Shown one piece after another: positions 17,982-27,104 of a DNA stretch of 64,000 nt. Numbering within the stretch: the stretch's first letter is position 1; each line of letters begins with the position of its first letter. The stretch is taken from the NCBI GenBank assembly GCA_029259935.1, contig JAJDEH010000142.1:1-64000 (forward strand). Direction: 5' to 3'. Position numbers and translations under genes: made by a program. Below the pieces are notes generated by a model, which saw only the letters and a list, made by a program, of their open reading frames with translations, had not been told where the DNA came from and ran no database searches. The DNA is from Planctomycetota bacterium (GTDB taxonomy: Bacteria; Planctomycetota; Planctomycetia; Pirellulales; Pirellulaceae).

Positions 17982-18437
17982 CTAATACACAAGGCGTTCC
18001 TTCACGCGCAGCGCGAACTTTTGCAGGCTACTTTCCTGGCACTTTTGTATGAGCCGCTGCACGTCTCCCGTGTTGGCGTCTTGATCCCCCCGAATGATCA
18101 CGGTCACTTCGGCGGCGTCAACATTCCTCGCCTTGGCATCCCCGACTTCGCGATCGAGGAACGGTTTGAGCGCGTCGATTTCCAGTCCGTTGGGATCTGG
18201 AAACCCCGAATAGATGACGCGGCCATCGTCGTCCAAATGCAAGGTCACGTAGAAATCAGGAACCTCTTCGGGCGGTTTGGCCAGCACGCTGTCCGGCAAT
18301 TTTATCCGCTCGTGCTGCTCGGCCTGACTAAAGTTGACCAGCACCATGAAAAAGGCGATCAACTGAAACGTCATATCGATCATCGGCGTCAGATCGCCTT
18401 CGTGGATCGATTCGCTGGACTTGCGTTGAATGCGCAT
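17982..18437 (-). CDS. exbD: ExbD/TolR-family proton-channel subunit (first copy)
   Basis: The protein (151 residues) carries the ExbD signature LTPMIDMTFQLIAFFMVLVNF with the key Asp at position 21, one membrane helix, and a periplasmic domain (residues 45-151) of mixed alpha/beta type with VTVIIRGDQDANTGDVQRLIQKCQE, the typical ExbD/TolR second half. The start is 14 bases after the exbB stop at 18452, so the two are transcribed and probably translated together. Paralogous to the next gene but clearly diverged. Confidence 0.93.
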   Translation of the reverse strand: MRIQRKSSESIHEGDLTPMIDMTFQLIAFFMVLVNFSQAEQHERIKLPDSVLAKPPEEVPDFYVTLHLDDDGRVIYSGFPDPNGLEIDALKPFLDREVGDAKARNVDAAEVTVIIRGDQDANTGDVQRLIQKCQESSLQKFALRVKERLVY

Positions 18438-18451
18438 GAAAGTGGCTGTCC

Positions 18452-19267
18452 CTACTTCTTGCCTACGTTTTCAAACCGGCCCATGAGTCCTTCGCTAAGG
18501 ATCCCCACTTCGAGGACGAGCCGAGAAACACGGTTCTTCAAAATGTTGTAAGCCAGAATCGCCGGGATGGCGATGCCGAGACCGATGAGCGTGGTAAACA
18601 AGGCCGTCGAGATCCCTTCCGCCAGCTTATCGGGTTTCGGCGTTCCGCCGCCTACGGCAATGATCGTGAACGATCGAATCATACCGTCGACCGTACCAAA
18701 CAGGCCGATCATCGGGCTGATCGTGCCGATCAACGCCATGTAGCTCAAGCGATGGTCCATTTTCATGTTTTCTTCTTCGCCCACTTCCTGCATGGCTTCG
18801 ATGGCCTGGGCATATCCGGCCGACAATTTAGCCAATCCGGCCGACAACACTTGGCCGAGAAACGACTCGTCGGCCTTCGCCATTTCGTAGGCTTCCTGGT
18901 AGCGTTTCTCGTTCAGATGGGCCTCAAAGCCTTCGACCAGATGCAAGGGGCACACATTATCGCGGCGGGCCGACAGCATGTTCATTACGAACAACGCGAC
19001 CAGCGTAAACGACAGCAACAGGAAGATCGCCAAATAGCCGATTCCCAAAGCGTCGTAGACCCACCGCAACAGGCTTTTCTTCTCTTTCTTTTCGTCAGTG
19101 TCGCCCGAGCTGGCCGAGGTGTCGGCGGCGGCGGCGTCAGCACCCTCTTCTTGGGCAGACGCCACGTTGTCTACCTGCAAAGGTCCCGCGACGGCTGCAA
19201 AAGCCAGTAGCACTAACAGGGACAAACCAATGAACGTGAGCGATCGATTGAGGAAACGATGCCGCAT
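18452..19267 (-). CDS. exbB: MotA/TolQ/ExbB proton channel family protein
   Basis: The protein (271 residues) has the ExbB/TolQ layout: a first membrane helix near residues 76-98 (YLAIFLLLSFTLVALFVMNML), a long cytoplasmic stretch, then two further helices around 155-180 and 200-230, with GLFGTVDGMIRSF and ALFTTLIGLGIAIPAILAYN being the channel signature. Unlike E. coli ExbB it begins with a signal-peptide-like segment (SLTFIGLSLLVLLAFAAVAGP) and an Ala/Asp/Glu-rich linker before the channel core. It forms a stator-like channel with the two ExbD proteins. A 254-base gap with a 10-bp inverted repeat separates it from the upstream TPR gene. Confidence 0.93.
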   Translation of the reverse strand: MRHRFLNRSLTFIGLSLLVLLAFAAVAGPLQVDNVASAQEEGADAAAADTSASSGDTDEKKEKKSLLRWVYDALGIGYLAIFLLLSFTLVALFVMNMLSARRDNVCPLHLVEGFEAHLNEKRYQEAYEMAKADESFLGQVLSAGLAKLSAGYAQAIEAMQEVGEEENMKMDHRLSYMALIGTISPMIGLFGTVDGMIRSFTIIAVGGGTPKPDKLAEGISTALFTTLIGLGIAIPAILAYNILKNRVSRLVLEVGILSEGLMGRFENVGKK

Positions 19268-19316
19268 TGCAAGCTCCGAATAGGTGAAAACTTAGATTCT
19301 AATTGCTGGTAAATCC

Positions 19317-19352
19317 TTTGGTAAGAACTTTTTCCGAGAATGTCTTACCAAA
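19317..19352. repeat. 10-bp perfect inverted repeat upstream of exbB
   Basis: TTTGGTAAGA (19317-19326) and TCTTACCAAA (19343-19352) are exact complements around a 16-base loop. The element lies about 50-85 bases before the exbB start, in the 254-base gap after the upstream TPR gene. It could be an operator, an mRNA hairpin that sets the ratio of TPR to channel proteins, or an attenuator. The loop holds an A/T run, but no T tract follows the stem on the minus strand. Confidence 0.55.
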
Positions 19353-19521
19353 TTCGCGGGTTATAGGCATCGTGCCCAGGTTTGTGTCGCCGAGATCGTG
19401 TTGCTCGCTGTGTGAAAGTAGAGGTGTGAAGGCCATTGTAATCGAGTCGAGTTTTCGCGACCAATGGGGCGGCCGCTTGGCGCGAGCAACATCTCGCGTG
19501 CTTTGTTTTGGTCGTCGCGTG

Positions 19522-20574
19522 CTATTGCAGCTTTTGTTCCCATAACGTACCGGCATACTGGCTCTTCAACAGCTCGCGAGCCCGGCGTGCACGGGTCGGC
19601 TTTCGTTCGGCATCCCACAGCGTCTGCAAATGAAAAAGCGCCTCGGCGTGCGTGTCACGATCCTCGTAGAACAACAGATCGGTGTGCAAATAGGCCATGA
19701 GGGCGTCTTTGTTGCGGCCGCTTTTCAAATAGCAGGCCCCCATCGCGTTGTAGGCCCGTCCAAAAAGCACTTTGCTGCGGTTGGGATCGCCGTCTCGAAT
19801 AATCTGTTCCGCCAGGGCGATTCCGTCCTCGGGCTTGCCTGTCGCGGCGATACAAACCGCCTTGCCCGCCTTGGCCATGGCCTGCTGATCGGCAATTTTC
19901 GGATCGCTTCCCGCGCCCTTGACCTGCATGATCAGATCAAAATTCTTCGCCGCATCGGCGTATTTCTCCTGCTGCAATTGGCACTGGGCCATCGACAAAG
20001 TGGCACGCACTTTAAAATCGGCAAAAGGCGCGCCTTGATATTCCTTATAGGACCCTTCCGCGCTCGCAAAGTCGCCCTTGGCGAAATACAAGTCGGCCAG
20101 AGCCCAGGTAATCGCGTAGAAGTGATAGTTTTCGACGGTCTTCATGTCGTCGGCGAAGGCCTTGACCGCCGCGATGGCGTTGTCGATCCCTCCTTCATAT
20201 TCGCCGCGAAGCTGCATTTGCGCTTTGCAAAATGCCGCATAATACTTGATGTCTTGCAGCACGTTGTCCTGCTTGATGCGATTGATGTCGATCTTCTTCA
20301 GCTCATCGAGGGCGTCCTGATAACGTCCCGAGGACGTCAAACGGCGGGCCGTATCCAACTCAGTCGGCTCGCCAGAAAACAGAATCCGCTCGATTTTGCT
20401 GACTTCGAGTTCTCGTTCGACGCCATCGATATCGACGGTAACGACCGTTTTTGACATCTTCTTGACGGTCCCTTCGGCGGGCCTTCCCGTAAAGGGATAG
20501 ATTTTGTCCTGGGCCTGGGCCCCAACGGCGGCAACCGCCACCACGACAATCGTTAACAACAAGCAACGTCTCAT
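19522..20574 (-). CDS. Exported TPR-like repeat protein
   Basis: The protein (350 residues) has a clear signal peptide (RRCLLLTIVVVAVAAVGAQA), then a small beta-type N-terminal segment (YPFTGRPAEGTVKKMSKTVVTVDIDGVERELEVSKIERI) reminiscent of the short SH3-like modules planctomycetes place before repeats, and then helical repeats from about residue 80 to the end (RRLTSSGRYQDALDELKKI, ALADLYFAKGDFASAEGSYKEY, AQCQLQQEKYADAAKNFDLI) of the TPR class. It is probably a periplasmic adaptor. It lies between the large TPR gene and exbB on the same strand; gaps are 130 and 254 bases. Its co-occurrence with ExbB/ExbD is the best clue: it may connect the motor complex to a periplasmic or outer-membrane target. 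Confidence 0.85.
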   Translation of the reverse strand: MRRCLLLTIVVVAVAAVGAQAQDKIYPFTGRPAEGTVKKMSKTVVTVDIDGVERELEVSKIERILFSGEPTELDTARRLTSSGRYQDALDELKKIDINRIKQDNVLQDIKYYAAFCKAQMQLRGEYEGGIDNAIAAVKAFADDMKTVENYHFYAITWALADLYFAKGDFASAEGSYKEYQGAPFADFKVRATLSMAQCQLQQEKYADAAKNFDLIMQVKGAGSDPKIADQQAMAKAGKAVCIAATGKPEDGIALAEQIIRDGDPNRSKVLFGRAYNAMGACYLKSGRNKDALMAYLHTDLLFYEDRDTHAEALFHLQTLWDAERKPTRARRARELLKSQYAGTLWEQKLQ

Positions 20575-20704
20575 GTATTACTCCTCGATAATCCCGGCAG
20601 GAAATATTCCTCGATTTTTTCCGGGAGGTTAGATTCTTCGATAACGGCGCGAAATTGTTTCTCAAAAAGTTTGGCGGAGCGACGGGGCAAGTCGCGTCGA
20701 AAAG

Positions 20705-23700
20705 CTAACTCTTCTTCTTTGACTTCCAGGCAGCAAGTCCTTGGTTCGGTTTCTTCAGACCTTTTTGAATGTCTTTCGCCAACTGGTCGAATTTGGCCGT
20801 CCATGCGTCTCCGCCAAGCTTGGGATATAGCCTGTATAGCGTCTCAACGGATTTCAATGCATTTCCCATTTCCTTGTCCGATTTCTTCAATTTGCCGTAT
20901 TGATACCGGCAAACTGAAAGGTTGTATCGAGCCTCGAAGAAGATGGCGCGAAGGTCTTGGCGCCGGGCCGTGACTTGCGAAATCTTCCCCCAACCCCAGA
21001 TGACGTTCTTCCCCTTTTCCTTGACATCGCCCATGATGGCCGTTTTGAACTTGTCCGCGTTTTTGCTCTTCGCGGCCCAAGCTTGCAGGGCTTCAGCGGC
21101 CTTGACTTGGACGTTCAGCATCGTCTGCTTCTCACGAAGCATCTCGGCGAAACCTTTGAGGGCTTGTTGGTGCTGGCCGAGCAGCGCCAACGTTGTGGTC
21201 CGCCGCGAACGGACTTGCGCCTTGACGTCATCGGACAGCCAATCTGGCTGCTTGGCACCCCTCGACAGAATTAGGTCAAACCCCTTGACCGCCTCGTTGT
21301 AGAATTTGTTGGCATCGTCACCCTGCATCGACTCGCCCAACTTCGACAACGAATTAGCGGAAAATATGTGCATGCCTAGTTCGTCGGAGCCGTCCCGAAT
21401 TTCACGTAAAAAGGACACCACGCCATCGGCCATGCCCTGGCGTTGGTTGGCCGGAGTGTTTTCGAATTGCTGTTTGATGTCATTGCCCAACCTGTAGTAG
21501 GTATTCACGAGGTTCTGGCGTCCCTCCGGCGTGTTCCCCATCAATTTCTGAAGGGACTCCATGACTTTCTTGGCTTTGTCCATGACGCCAGCTTTATCGG
21601 CCGCCGACTCGAGTGACGCACTGTAAGCCCGCAGGGCGGTCTTGTACGTATCGACGGCAAAGCCCGGCTTGCCGGCGGCAGGATGTTTATTAGCGAGCGC
21701 GGTTAGCGGCCCCACCTCGGCGTCTTCCAGCAGTTTCACCGCAGCGGCGACTTCGCCGGTATCGACGTAAATTTGGGCCAACGAAAGCGCCGCGGTCAGC
21801 AAAGTAGAACTGAGGGCACTCTTTCGCATGCGTTCGATTCCGGCTTTCAAAATCTCCTTGCCGTCATTCTTGATCTTTTCCAGTCGGGCCGTCTCTTTAG
21901 CCGCAGACGAACCGGCTGGAGGGCCGATCTTTCGCAACTTGTTGGAGCCCGTAACATAGACACTCCACATGGCTTGGCCGGTGCTGAGTTCCGCCTCGCC
22001 CCGATTTGGCGAATCAACGGGAATCCGCTCCAAGTACTTCAGCGCCTCGTCTATGCGTTTGTCGTTGATCATGAACGCGATCAACGTGTTGGCCGCCACC
22101 ACGGTAATCGGCTTTTCGGGCCACGTGTTGATAACATGATCGCCCAACCGAACAATCCATTCGGCCTCCGTCGACCCATCAATATCCTTGGCTCCGTTGT
22201 AAACCTGGACATAAGCAGCCAGGGCGATTTGGGCACAGGCCTCGGCACCCGGCGATTGGGAGAATCGCGTGGCGACAAACTCGCCGACTAGCGCCGCTTC
22301 ATGATACTGTTGTTCGGAGAACAACAGGAAGCAGATGAAGTAACGAACAACGCTGATGTCGTCGTCGGTGACCGTTTCGTCGGCCAACACCAGCGCCTTC
22401 TGAAAATAGGCCAGTGATTGGCCGGGCAGCTCGGCGACGTGAGTTTTTGATTGCTGCAACTGCTGGGTGAGTTGCTGTTTGACGTTGGCATCGGATTCGG
22501 CGGCAACCTGTTTGGTCAGGTTGACGACTTTCAACTTTTCCGTCTGCCACAGGTCCAAAGCTTCCTTACCGGCCTCTTGGGCTTGTGAAAACGTCTTTGG
22601 CTCCGGCTTTTCCTCGGGCCCCAAATCGACTCCGCCCAGCGATGCGACAAACTCCTGGGCTTGGCGTTTGTAATCGCTAGGATACTTGGTCACAAACCGC
22701 CCGTGCTGGGCCGCGAGCCGCAGTCCGTTTCCCTTTTCCTTGGCCGTTTTGGCATCATCGGCGAGTGCCTTGTAGGCTCGGGCGAGTGACAAACGCAGGA
22801 ACAACCACTCCGGTTCACGCGCGTCGACCGGTGGCAGTTTGTCGATCTGGCCGCCGATCTTTTGGATCGCGTCGCTGTACAACGCTTTGTCTTCCTGTCC
22901 CAGCCATGATTCGACCGCCAGGATCAAGGTTTTCTTTTTCAATAGACGAAAAACGGGATCGTCGTCGTCCTGTTCGAAGATATCGCCAAAGTAGCTGAGC
23001 GCTTCTTTGTGATCCTTCATTTTGACGTAACAGCCTCCTTGGTACATGCGAGCGTACATGCCGGCAACTTTTCTGCGGTAGATCTTGTAGGTGTTTCCGT
23101 ATTCCTCGGCGGCTTCCTTGAGCAGTTTCATTCGCTCTTCAGAATCTTCGGGATAAGTTTCCGCCTTCTCTTCACGGATTTTTGGGATCAGCAGACGGGT
23201 TTGCAAATAGTCCGCGCGGAACTGATCCCGCACCACGCTGAGACGTTTTTGATTGGGGTCGCTTTCGTCGAGCTGTCCCTTGGGAAGGCGCTCAAGTCGT
23301 TCCTTGAGGAATTCGCGGCTGCTGCTGAAGACCTTGTACGACTCCTCGAAACTCGCGCGGGCCTCGTCCAGCAGCGCCTTCTGCTTCTCCGGAGGCGTCC
23401 CTTTCTTTTTCGCGAATTCCATCTTCACGCGAGCTCGGTCGACCAACAGATTGGCCATTTGATTCTTGGCCGACGAAGCCTTGTAGTGCCCTTGTTGTGC
23501 ATTGGCAAACGCCTCGAAAGCCGCTTTCGCCTGATCGAGAATCTTCACGCGCTCGGTTGGGTTGCGCTCGGTACGGGCGAACGACTGCAAGGTGACTCCG
23601 CGTTCGTAAGCAATCGTGATGCGGAACTCAGGACGAACGATCGTACTCATTTCCATCTTGGTCAAATAATCCAACGCGACATCGTAGTATTCGCGGTCGC

Positions 23701-23818
23701 GGAGCGCGTTGAGAAATGCTTCTCCCGGCTCTTCCGCCGGCGCTGGCCGCGTGGCCGCCATCGTCAGTGCGAAGGAGAGAGTGAGCAGAAAACCCGTCTT
23801 CCAACTATTCGTGTTCAT
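20705..23818 (-). CDS. Large exported TPR protein
   Basis: The protein (1037 residues) has a signal peptide (WKTGFLLTLSFALTMAATRPAPAEE) and then helix-turn-helix repeats over nearly the whole length, with TPR-like spacing of aromatic/Ala/Gly residues (AKAAFEAFANAQQGHYKAS, ARMYQGGCYVKMKDHKEALSYFGDIFEQ, ALKYLERIPVDSPNRGEA). No enzymatic domain is visible. The C-terminal 20 residues are basic. It is the promoter-proximal gene of the TPR-TPR-ExbB-ExbD-ExbD set and most likely a periplasmic scaffold that works with the proton channel. Long exported TPR proteins next to ExbBD occur in planctomycetes; the load they drive is not known to me. Confidence 0.85.
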   Translation of the reverse strand: MNTNSWKTGFLLTLSFALTMAATRPAPAEEPGEAFLNALRDREYYDVALDYLTKMEMSTIVRPEFRITIAYERGVTLQSFARTERNPTERVKILDQAKAAFEAFANAQQGHYKASSAKNQMANLLVDRARVKMEFAKKKGTPPEKQKALLDEARASFEESYKVFSSSREFLKERLERLPKGQLDESDPNQKRLSVVRDQFRADYLQTRLLIPKIREEKAETYPEDSEERMKLLKEAAEEYGNTYKIYRRKVAGMYARMYQGGCYVKMKDHKEALSYFGDIFEQDDDDPVFRLLKKKTLILAVESWLGQEDKALYSDAIQKIGGQIDKLPPVDAREPEWLFLRLSLARAYKALADDAKTAKEKGNGLRLAAQHGRFVTKYPSDYKRQAQEFVASLGGVDLGPEEKPEPKTFSQAQEAGKEALDLWQTEKLKVVNLTKQVAAESDANVKQQLTQQLQQSKTHVAELPGQSLAYFQKALVLADETVTDDDISVVRYFICFLLFSEQQYHEAALVGEFVATRFSQSPGAEACAQIALAAYVQVYNGAKDIDGSTEAEWIVRLGDHVINTWPEKPITVVAANTLIAFMINDKRIDEALKYLERIPVDSPNRGEAELSTGQAMWSVYVTGSNKLRKIGPPAGSSAAKETARLEKIKNDGKEILKAGIERMRKSALSSTLLTAALSLAQIYVDTGEVAAAVKLLEDAEVGPLTALANKHPAAGKPGFAVDTYKTALRAYSASLESAADKAGVMDKAKKVMESLQKLMGNTPEGRQNLVNTYYRLGNDIKQQFENTPANQRQGMADGVVSFLREIRDGSDELGMHIFSANSLSKLGESMQGDDANKFYNEAVKGFDLILSRGAKQPDWLSDDVKAQVRSRRTTTLALLGQHQQALKGFAEMLREKQTMLNVQVKAAEALQAWAAKSKNADKFKTAIMGDVKEKGKNVIWGWGKISQVTARRQDLRAIFFEARYNLSVCRYQYGKLKKSDKEMGNALKSVETLYRLYPKLGGDAWTAKFDQLAKDIQKGLKKPNQGLAAWKSKKKS

Positions 23819-23985
23819 CCGTCGCTTCCTTTATTCGATTAGCCGCTAGATGAAAGTCGATCCCGCGCGACAAATTCGATGGTACATTGGGCCGTCCAGG
23901 TTCCGGTGCTGGGCGTCCGAATTAGATGATGTCCTAGTATCCAGATTATAAGGTAAGGCGCGTGTTCGCAACGCTTGAGATTCTG

Positions 23986-26280
23986 TTAATCGCGTTGTCC
24001 TCGCAAACGCACCTGCTCAGCCTTTCGCAAAGTCGCCAAAAAACGGCGGAATTCGTACTTCCGTCTCAGTAATGGGTCGGACCGCCGCGCGGCTTCCAAG
24101 ACGTCTCCCAGCCGGCGGGTGGGCGAGTCAGCGAAGGGCGAGCCACGAAGAACTTCCGCAGCTTCGGCGGCGATCGCGGCAGCTTGTAGTGATAGTGACG
24201 ATGATCCGGCCGAGGATGCCGAGAAGTCGGTTCGATGAATAAGTTGGCGCGCCCGACGCAGTTTGCCGCCGGCGTCACGCCATTCTATATCGGCGTGCCC
24301 GACCAGTTCGCCGCCTTCGGGTTTCAACCAAACTTCAAACAAGGCGGAAGCTTCGTCGCCCGCCCTCAATTGCGTCCGCAAACTGGTTTCCGTCATGCCC
24401 GACGCGCTCGCCGGCTCGTGGCCGAACAGCCGATAAGCCGTAACCGTCTGGGGACGGAACGTGACCGTCAGCCGGGCGTTGGTGGCCACGGTCGCCGATC
24501 GGCCCAACAACTGCTCGACGAGATTCCATCGGAGCCGCTCGGGAGACATCAACTGTTCGAAGCGGCCGTTCGCCGCCTTGGCCAGTCGTATCAAACTCGA
24601 CTCAGCGGGGCGCCGTTCGTTCAGCTCTAAAATCGTGAGCCGCAATCCCATCTTTTCCGCCATCGCCAGCATCCGCTCGACTTCTCGTTGCGTGTCGCTT
24701 GGCAAGGCGGTGCGGGCGTCGGTCACGACAACTAATTTCTGCTGGGCGTCGACTTCCTCCCAAGGCTGATCGCTGGCCGCCACCACCGAAGCTTGCAAGC
24801 CGGCCGCCAGATCGGTACCTCCCGCCGCCTTCAGCTTGTCGCACAGATCCAGCAGCCGCCACTGCTGTCCGCGATCCACGCCCTGCAACTGATGGACGAT
24901 GCCTTCGTTAAAGGCCACGACGGAAATTCGGTCATGTTCGCCCATTTGATGAACTAGATGCCGCAAGGCCGCCTGCACCATTTCCAAACGCTGGCCCCAG
25001 CGCATGCTGGCGGACACATCGAGAGCAATCGTCAAATGGGTCGGCTTCTTGGCAGCCGGCGGCAAGTTTCCGGCCACCACGCCGATTTGCAAAAGCCCCG
25101 CCGGTTGCTCCGCCAGGGACGGCGGCCAGCCAAGTGCTTCGGCCAGTTGTTTGTTGATCCGCTGGCCAAAGGTCGATGGCCCGGCGGTGATACGGACCGC
25201 CACGTTGCCATCCGCCGGCGGTTCAAAAAAATTCCCGGCTGCCGCCACGAACTCCTCCACGCGAACTTCACTAGGTTCCGGCAACCGGCCCCGTGCAATC
25301 TTGCGCGCCGTCGTATTGAAGCTCGTCGTATCGGTCACCAGCGGCACTTGGACTCGCCGTAAGGTCTCATGGCCCGCCGGCGATACGGGCGGATGGACAT
25401 TGTGCTGCAAAAGGAAGCGTCGATTGAACTGCCGCACGAGCGGCGGTTCGAGGCCGCCCTTCGGCAGGCGGGGCGACATTTCCAGTTCGGTCATTTCATC
25501 GTCGGCCACGCGCCGCGCGCCCAGCAAGCGGAAACGGGTTAAGAAAATATCTTGCTCAAGATCAAAGCCGTTGTTCAGATCGGCCACAACGTCTCCCGTG
25601 AGCGTCGTTACCGGTGCGGGCAAAAAGTTGATTAACTGCATGTCCAACTGCCGCTGGATCGAAAGGTCTTCGGACAGCGGCACGCTCGCCGCCAATTCGG
25701 TTTCGGCGGGTACTTCCAATTCCATTTCGCTCGCCGGCGATTCCAGTTCCAGCGGGCCGCCATAAGGCAAGTCGATGGCAACCGTCGCCACTTCGGGCAT
25801 ACGGGCCACTAGGCCCATCATTCCCAGGGAAGCGACATGCGTGCCGAACAGCATCAAGATCAGTGAAGCGGCTAATACGGCCCTGCCGACTCGGGAACGC
25901 CTTCTCAGCAGCGGGATCAGCCGCAGCCGCGCCGTCACCGCGCGGGGCACGACGACTTGCCGCAAAGCTTCGTCGATCATTTCTTCGTCAACCACCGCGT
26001 GCAGCCGATCTAGCATGCCGGTGGGTGCCGGAGTTTCGGCCAGCGCCTGATCCAGTTTTGCGTCGCTCCACCCGCCATCCCCCTTGGCCGCGTCCCCCTT
26101 GGTCCCGCCGTCCCCATTGGCGTGGTACAGGCTGACGTCGCACAGGCTGACATCAATATCATGACCGTCGACGTGGTCTGGCTCGCGGGCAATTTGGCGG
26201 AGGCGATCGCGCAACCCGTCCGGCAACGCCACGCGGCGCAGTTGCTCGTCGAGCAATGGGTCGGACTGATGGTCGGACAT
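23986..26280 (-). CDS. Membrane VWA-domain protein, candidate anti-sigma partner
   Basis: The protein (764 residues) has a cytoplasmic N-terminus of about 130 residues, one membrane helix (134-158), and a large outside part with a von Willebrand A domain. The VWA MIDAS motif DVSAS is at about 419-423, with the later conserved Thr (GGTDL) and Asp (VVTDA) present. The layout after the helix resembles E. coli YfbK-type VWA proteins. The N-terminus contains three copies of a helical motif, roughly LDxxLxxVxxPxGLxxRL, at residues 10-30, 76-95 and 102-121. The gene lies 46 bases behind an ECF sigma factor, where anti-sigma factors usually sit, so the N-terminus may hold the sigma factor. That role is inference; the VWA assignment is strong. 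Confidence 0.85.
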   Translation of the reverse strand: MSDHQSDPLLDEQLRRVALPDGLRDRLRQIAREPDHVDGHDIDVSLCDVSLYHANGDGGTKGDAAKGDGGWSDAKLDQALAETPAPTGMLDRLHAVVDEEMIDEALRQVVVPRAVTARLRLIPLLRRRSRVGRAVLAASLILMLFGTHVASLGMMGLVARMPEVATVAIDLPYGGPLELESPASEMELEVPAETELAASVPLSEDLSIQRQLDMQLINFLPAPVTTLTGDVVADLNNGFDLEQDIFLTRFRLLGARRVADDEMTELEMSPRLPKGGLEPPLVRQFNRRFLLQHNVHPPVSPAGHETLRRVQVPLVTDTTSFNTTARKIARGRLPEPSEVRVEEFVAAAGNFFEPPADGNVAVRITAGPSTFGQRINKQLAEALGWPPSLAEQPAGLLQIGVVAGNLPPAAKKPTHLTIALDVSASMRWGQRLEMVQAALRHLVHQMGEHDRISVVAFNEGIVHQLQGVDRGQQWRLLDLCDKLKAAGGTDLAAGLQASVVAASDQPWEEVDAQQKLVVVTDARTALPSDTQREVERMLAMAEKMGLRLTILELNERRPAESSLIRLAKAANGRFEQLMSPERLRWNLVEQLLGRSATVATNARLTVTFRPQTVTAYRLFGHEPASASGMTETSLRTQLRAGDEASALFEVWLKPEGGELVGHADIEWRDAGGKLRRARQLIHRTDFSASSAGSSSLSLQAAAIAAEAAEVLRGSPFADSPTRRLGDVLEAARRSDPLLRRKYEFRRFLATLRKAEQVRLRGQRD

Positions 26281-26326
26281 CGTATTAATTAGGTGGGAGT
26301 TTTGCCTCTATCCCAAATTCTCACGA

Positions 26327-26827
26327 TTAAGCGCGTGCCAGCGTCACGAGGAATTCTCGCAACCGCTGGCGGGCTCGGCTTACTCGCGAGAGTACCGTTC
26401 CCAGCGGAACGTCCAACAAATTCGCGACTTCCTGATGGGTCAGTTCCCCGACCACCACCAGCAACAAGGTCTCCCGCAACTGCTTGGGCAGTTGGTCGAG
26501 GCCATGTTGAATTTCGTCGCTAAACTCGTTGGCCAGCGGATCGTCACCCTCCACGCCAGGTTCAAACGGAGTGTCATCCGAAAACACACTTGGCGGTGCC
26601 TTCTTACGCCACCGGTCAATTACACGTCGACGCAACATCTGGGCCAGCCAAGCCCGGTCACCACGACCAGACTCATAGCGCGATCGGCTTTTCCAAGCCG
26701 AACGAAACGCCTCCTGAACCATGTCCTCCGCTTCGTGCGCATCGCCCATCATCCGATAAGCCATACGGTAAAGCGCCGAACCATGCTCGTCGACCAACGC
26801 GTTGAACCTCGCCTGCGTTAGCGCCAA
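26327..26827 (-). CDS. ECF-type RNA polymerase sigma factor
   Basis: The protein (166 residues) is the usual ECF size. Region 2 spans residues 8-75 (LYRMAYRMMGDAHEAEDMVQEAFRSAWKSRSRYESGRGDRAWLAQMLRRRVIDRWRKK), and region 4 spans 107-160 (LDQLPKQLRETLLLVVVGELTHQEVANLLDVPLGTVLSRVSRARQRLREFL). It directs RNA polymerase to a small regulon, typically in response to an envelope signal. The VWA membrane protein gene follows 46 bases downstream and is probably its regulator. No -35/-10 pair could be assigned with confidence in the 277-base upstream gap. Confidence 0.95.
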   Translation of the reverse strand: MALTQARFNALVDEHGSALYRMAYRMMGDAHEAEDMVQEAFRSAWKSRSRYESGRGDRAWLAQMLRRRVIDRWRKKAPPSVFSDDTPFEPGVEGDDPLANEFSDEIQHGLDQLPKQLRETLLLVVVGELTHQEVANLLDVPLGTVLSRVSRARQRLREFLVTLARA

Positions 26828-27007
26828 AGTGATCCTCTCAATAGCGCACTTCCGATTCCGCCGTCATTGGCTTGCACCGGGAGTTTAGTACGTACCCGCA
26901 AGTACATGTTGATTCGACTACAGGGATGCAGAATATTCCCTGGACCACGCATGATCCCAACATCCGCGTAAGTCGTTGTCCGACAGAAAGATAAGATAGT
27001 TGAAAAG

Positions 27008-27040
27008 GGTGGATTTGGGGGTGTTTTTTCCCAATCCACC
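27008..27040 (-). terminator. Possible hairpin terminator behind the sigma54 activator gene
   Basis: GGTGGATT and AATCCACC (8-bp perfect arms, 17-base loop) lie 65-97 bases downstream of the activator's stop (27105). On the minus strand the stem is followed by CTTTTC, a weak T tract. It could end that transcript before the divergent-in-function ECF operon promoter; the long loop lowers confidence. Confidence 0.3.
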
Positions 27041-27104
27041 TTCAAAGTAGCCAATTCCTGCAAGGAACACAACCTAATGGTGAGCGAGAAGACCTGGTCG
27101 GCGG

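Noticed and set aside
26881..26910. GTAC-rich stretch upstream of the ECF sigma gene as another N4-type operator
   Set aside because: The GTAC elements are six, not four, bases apart and not symmetric around a promoter.
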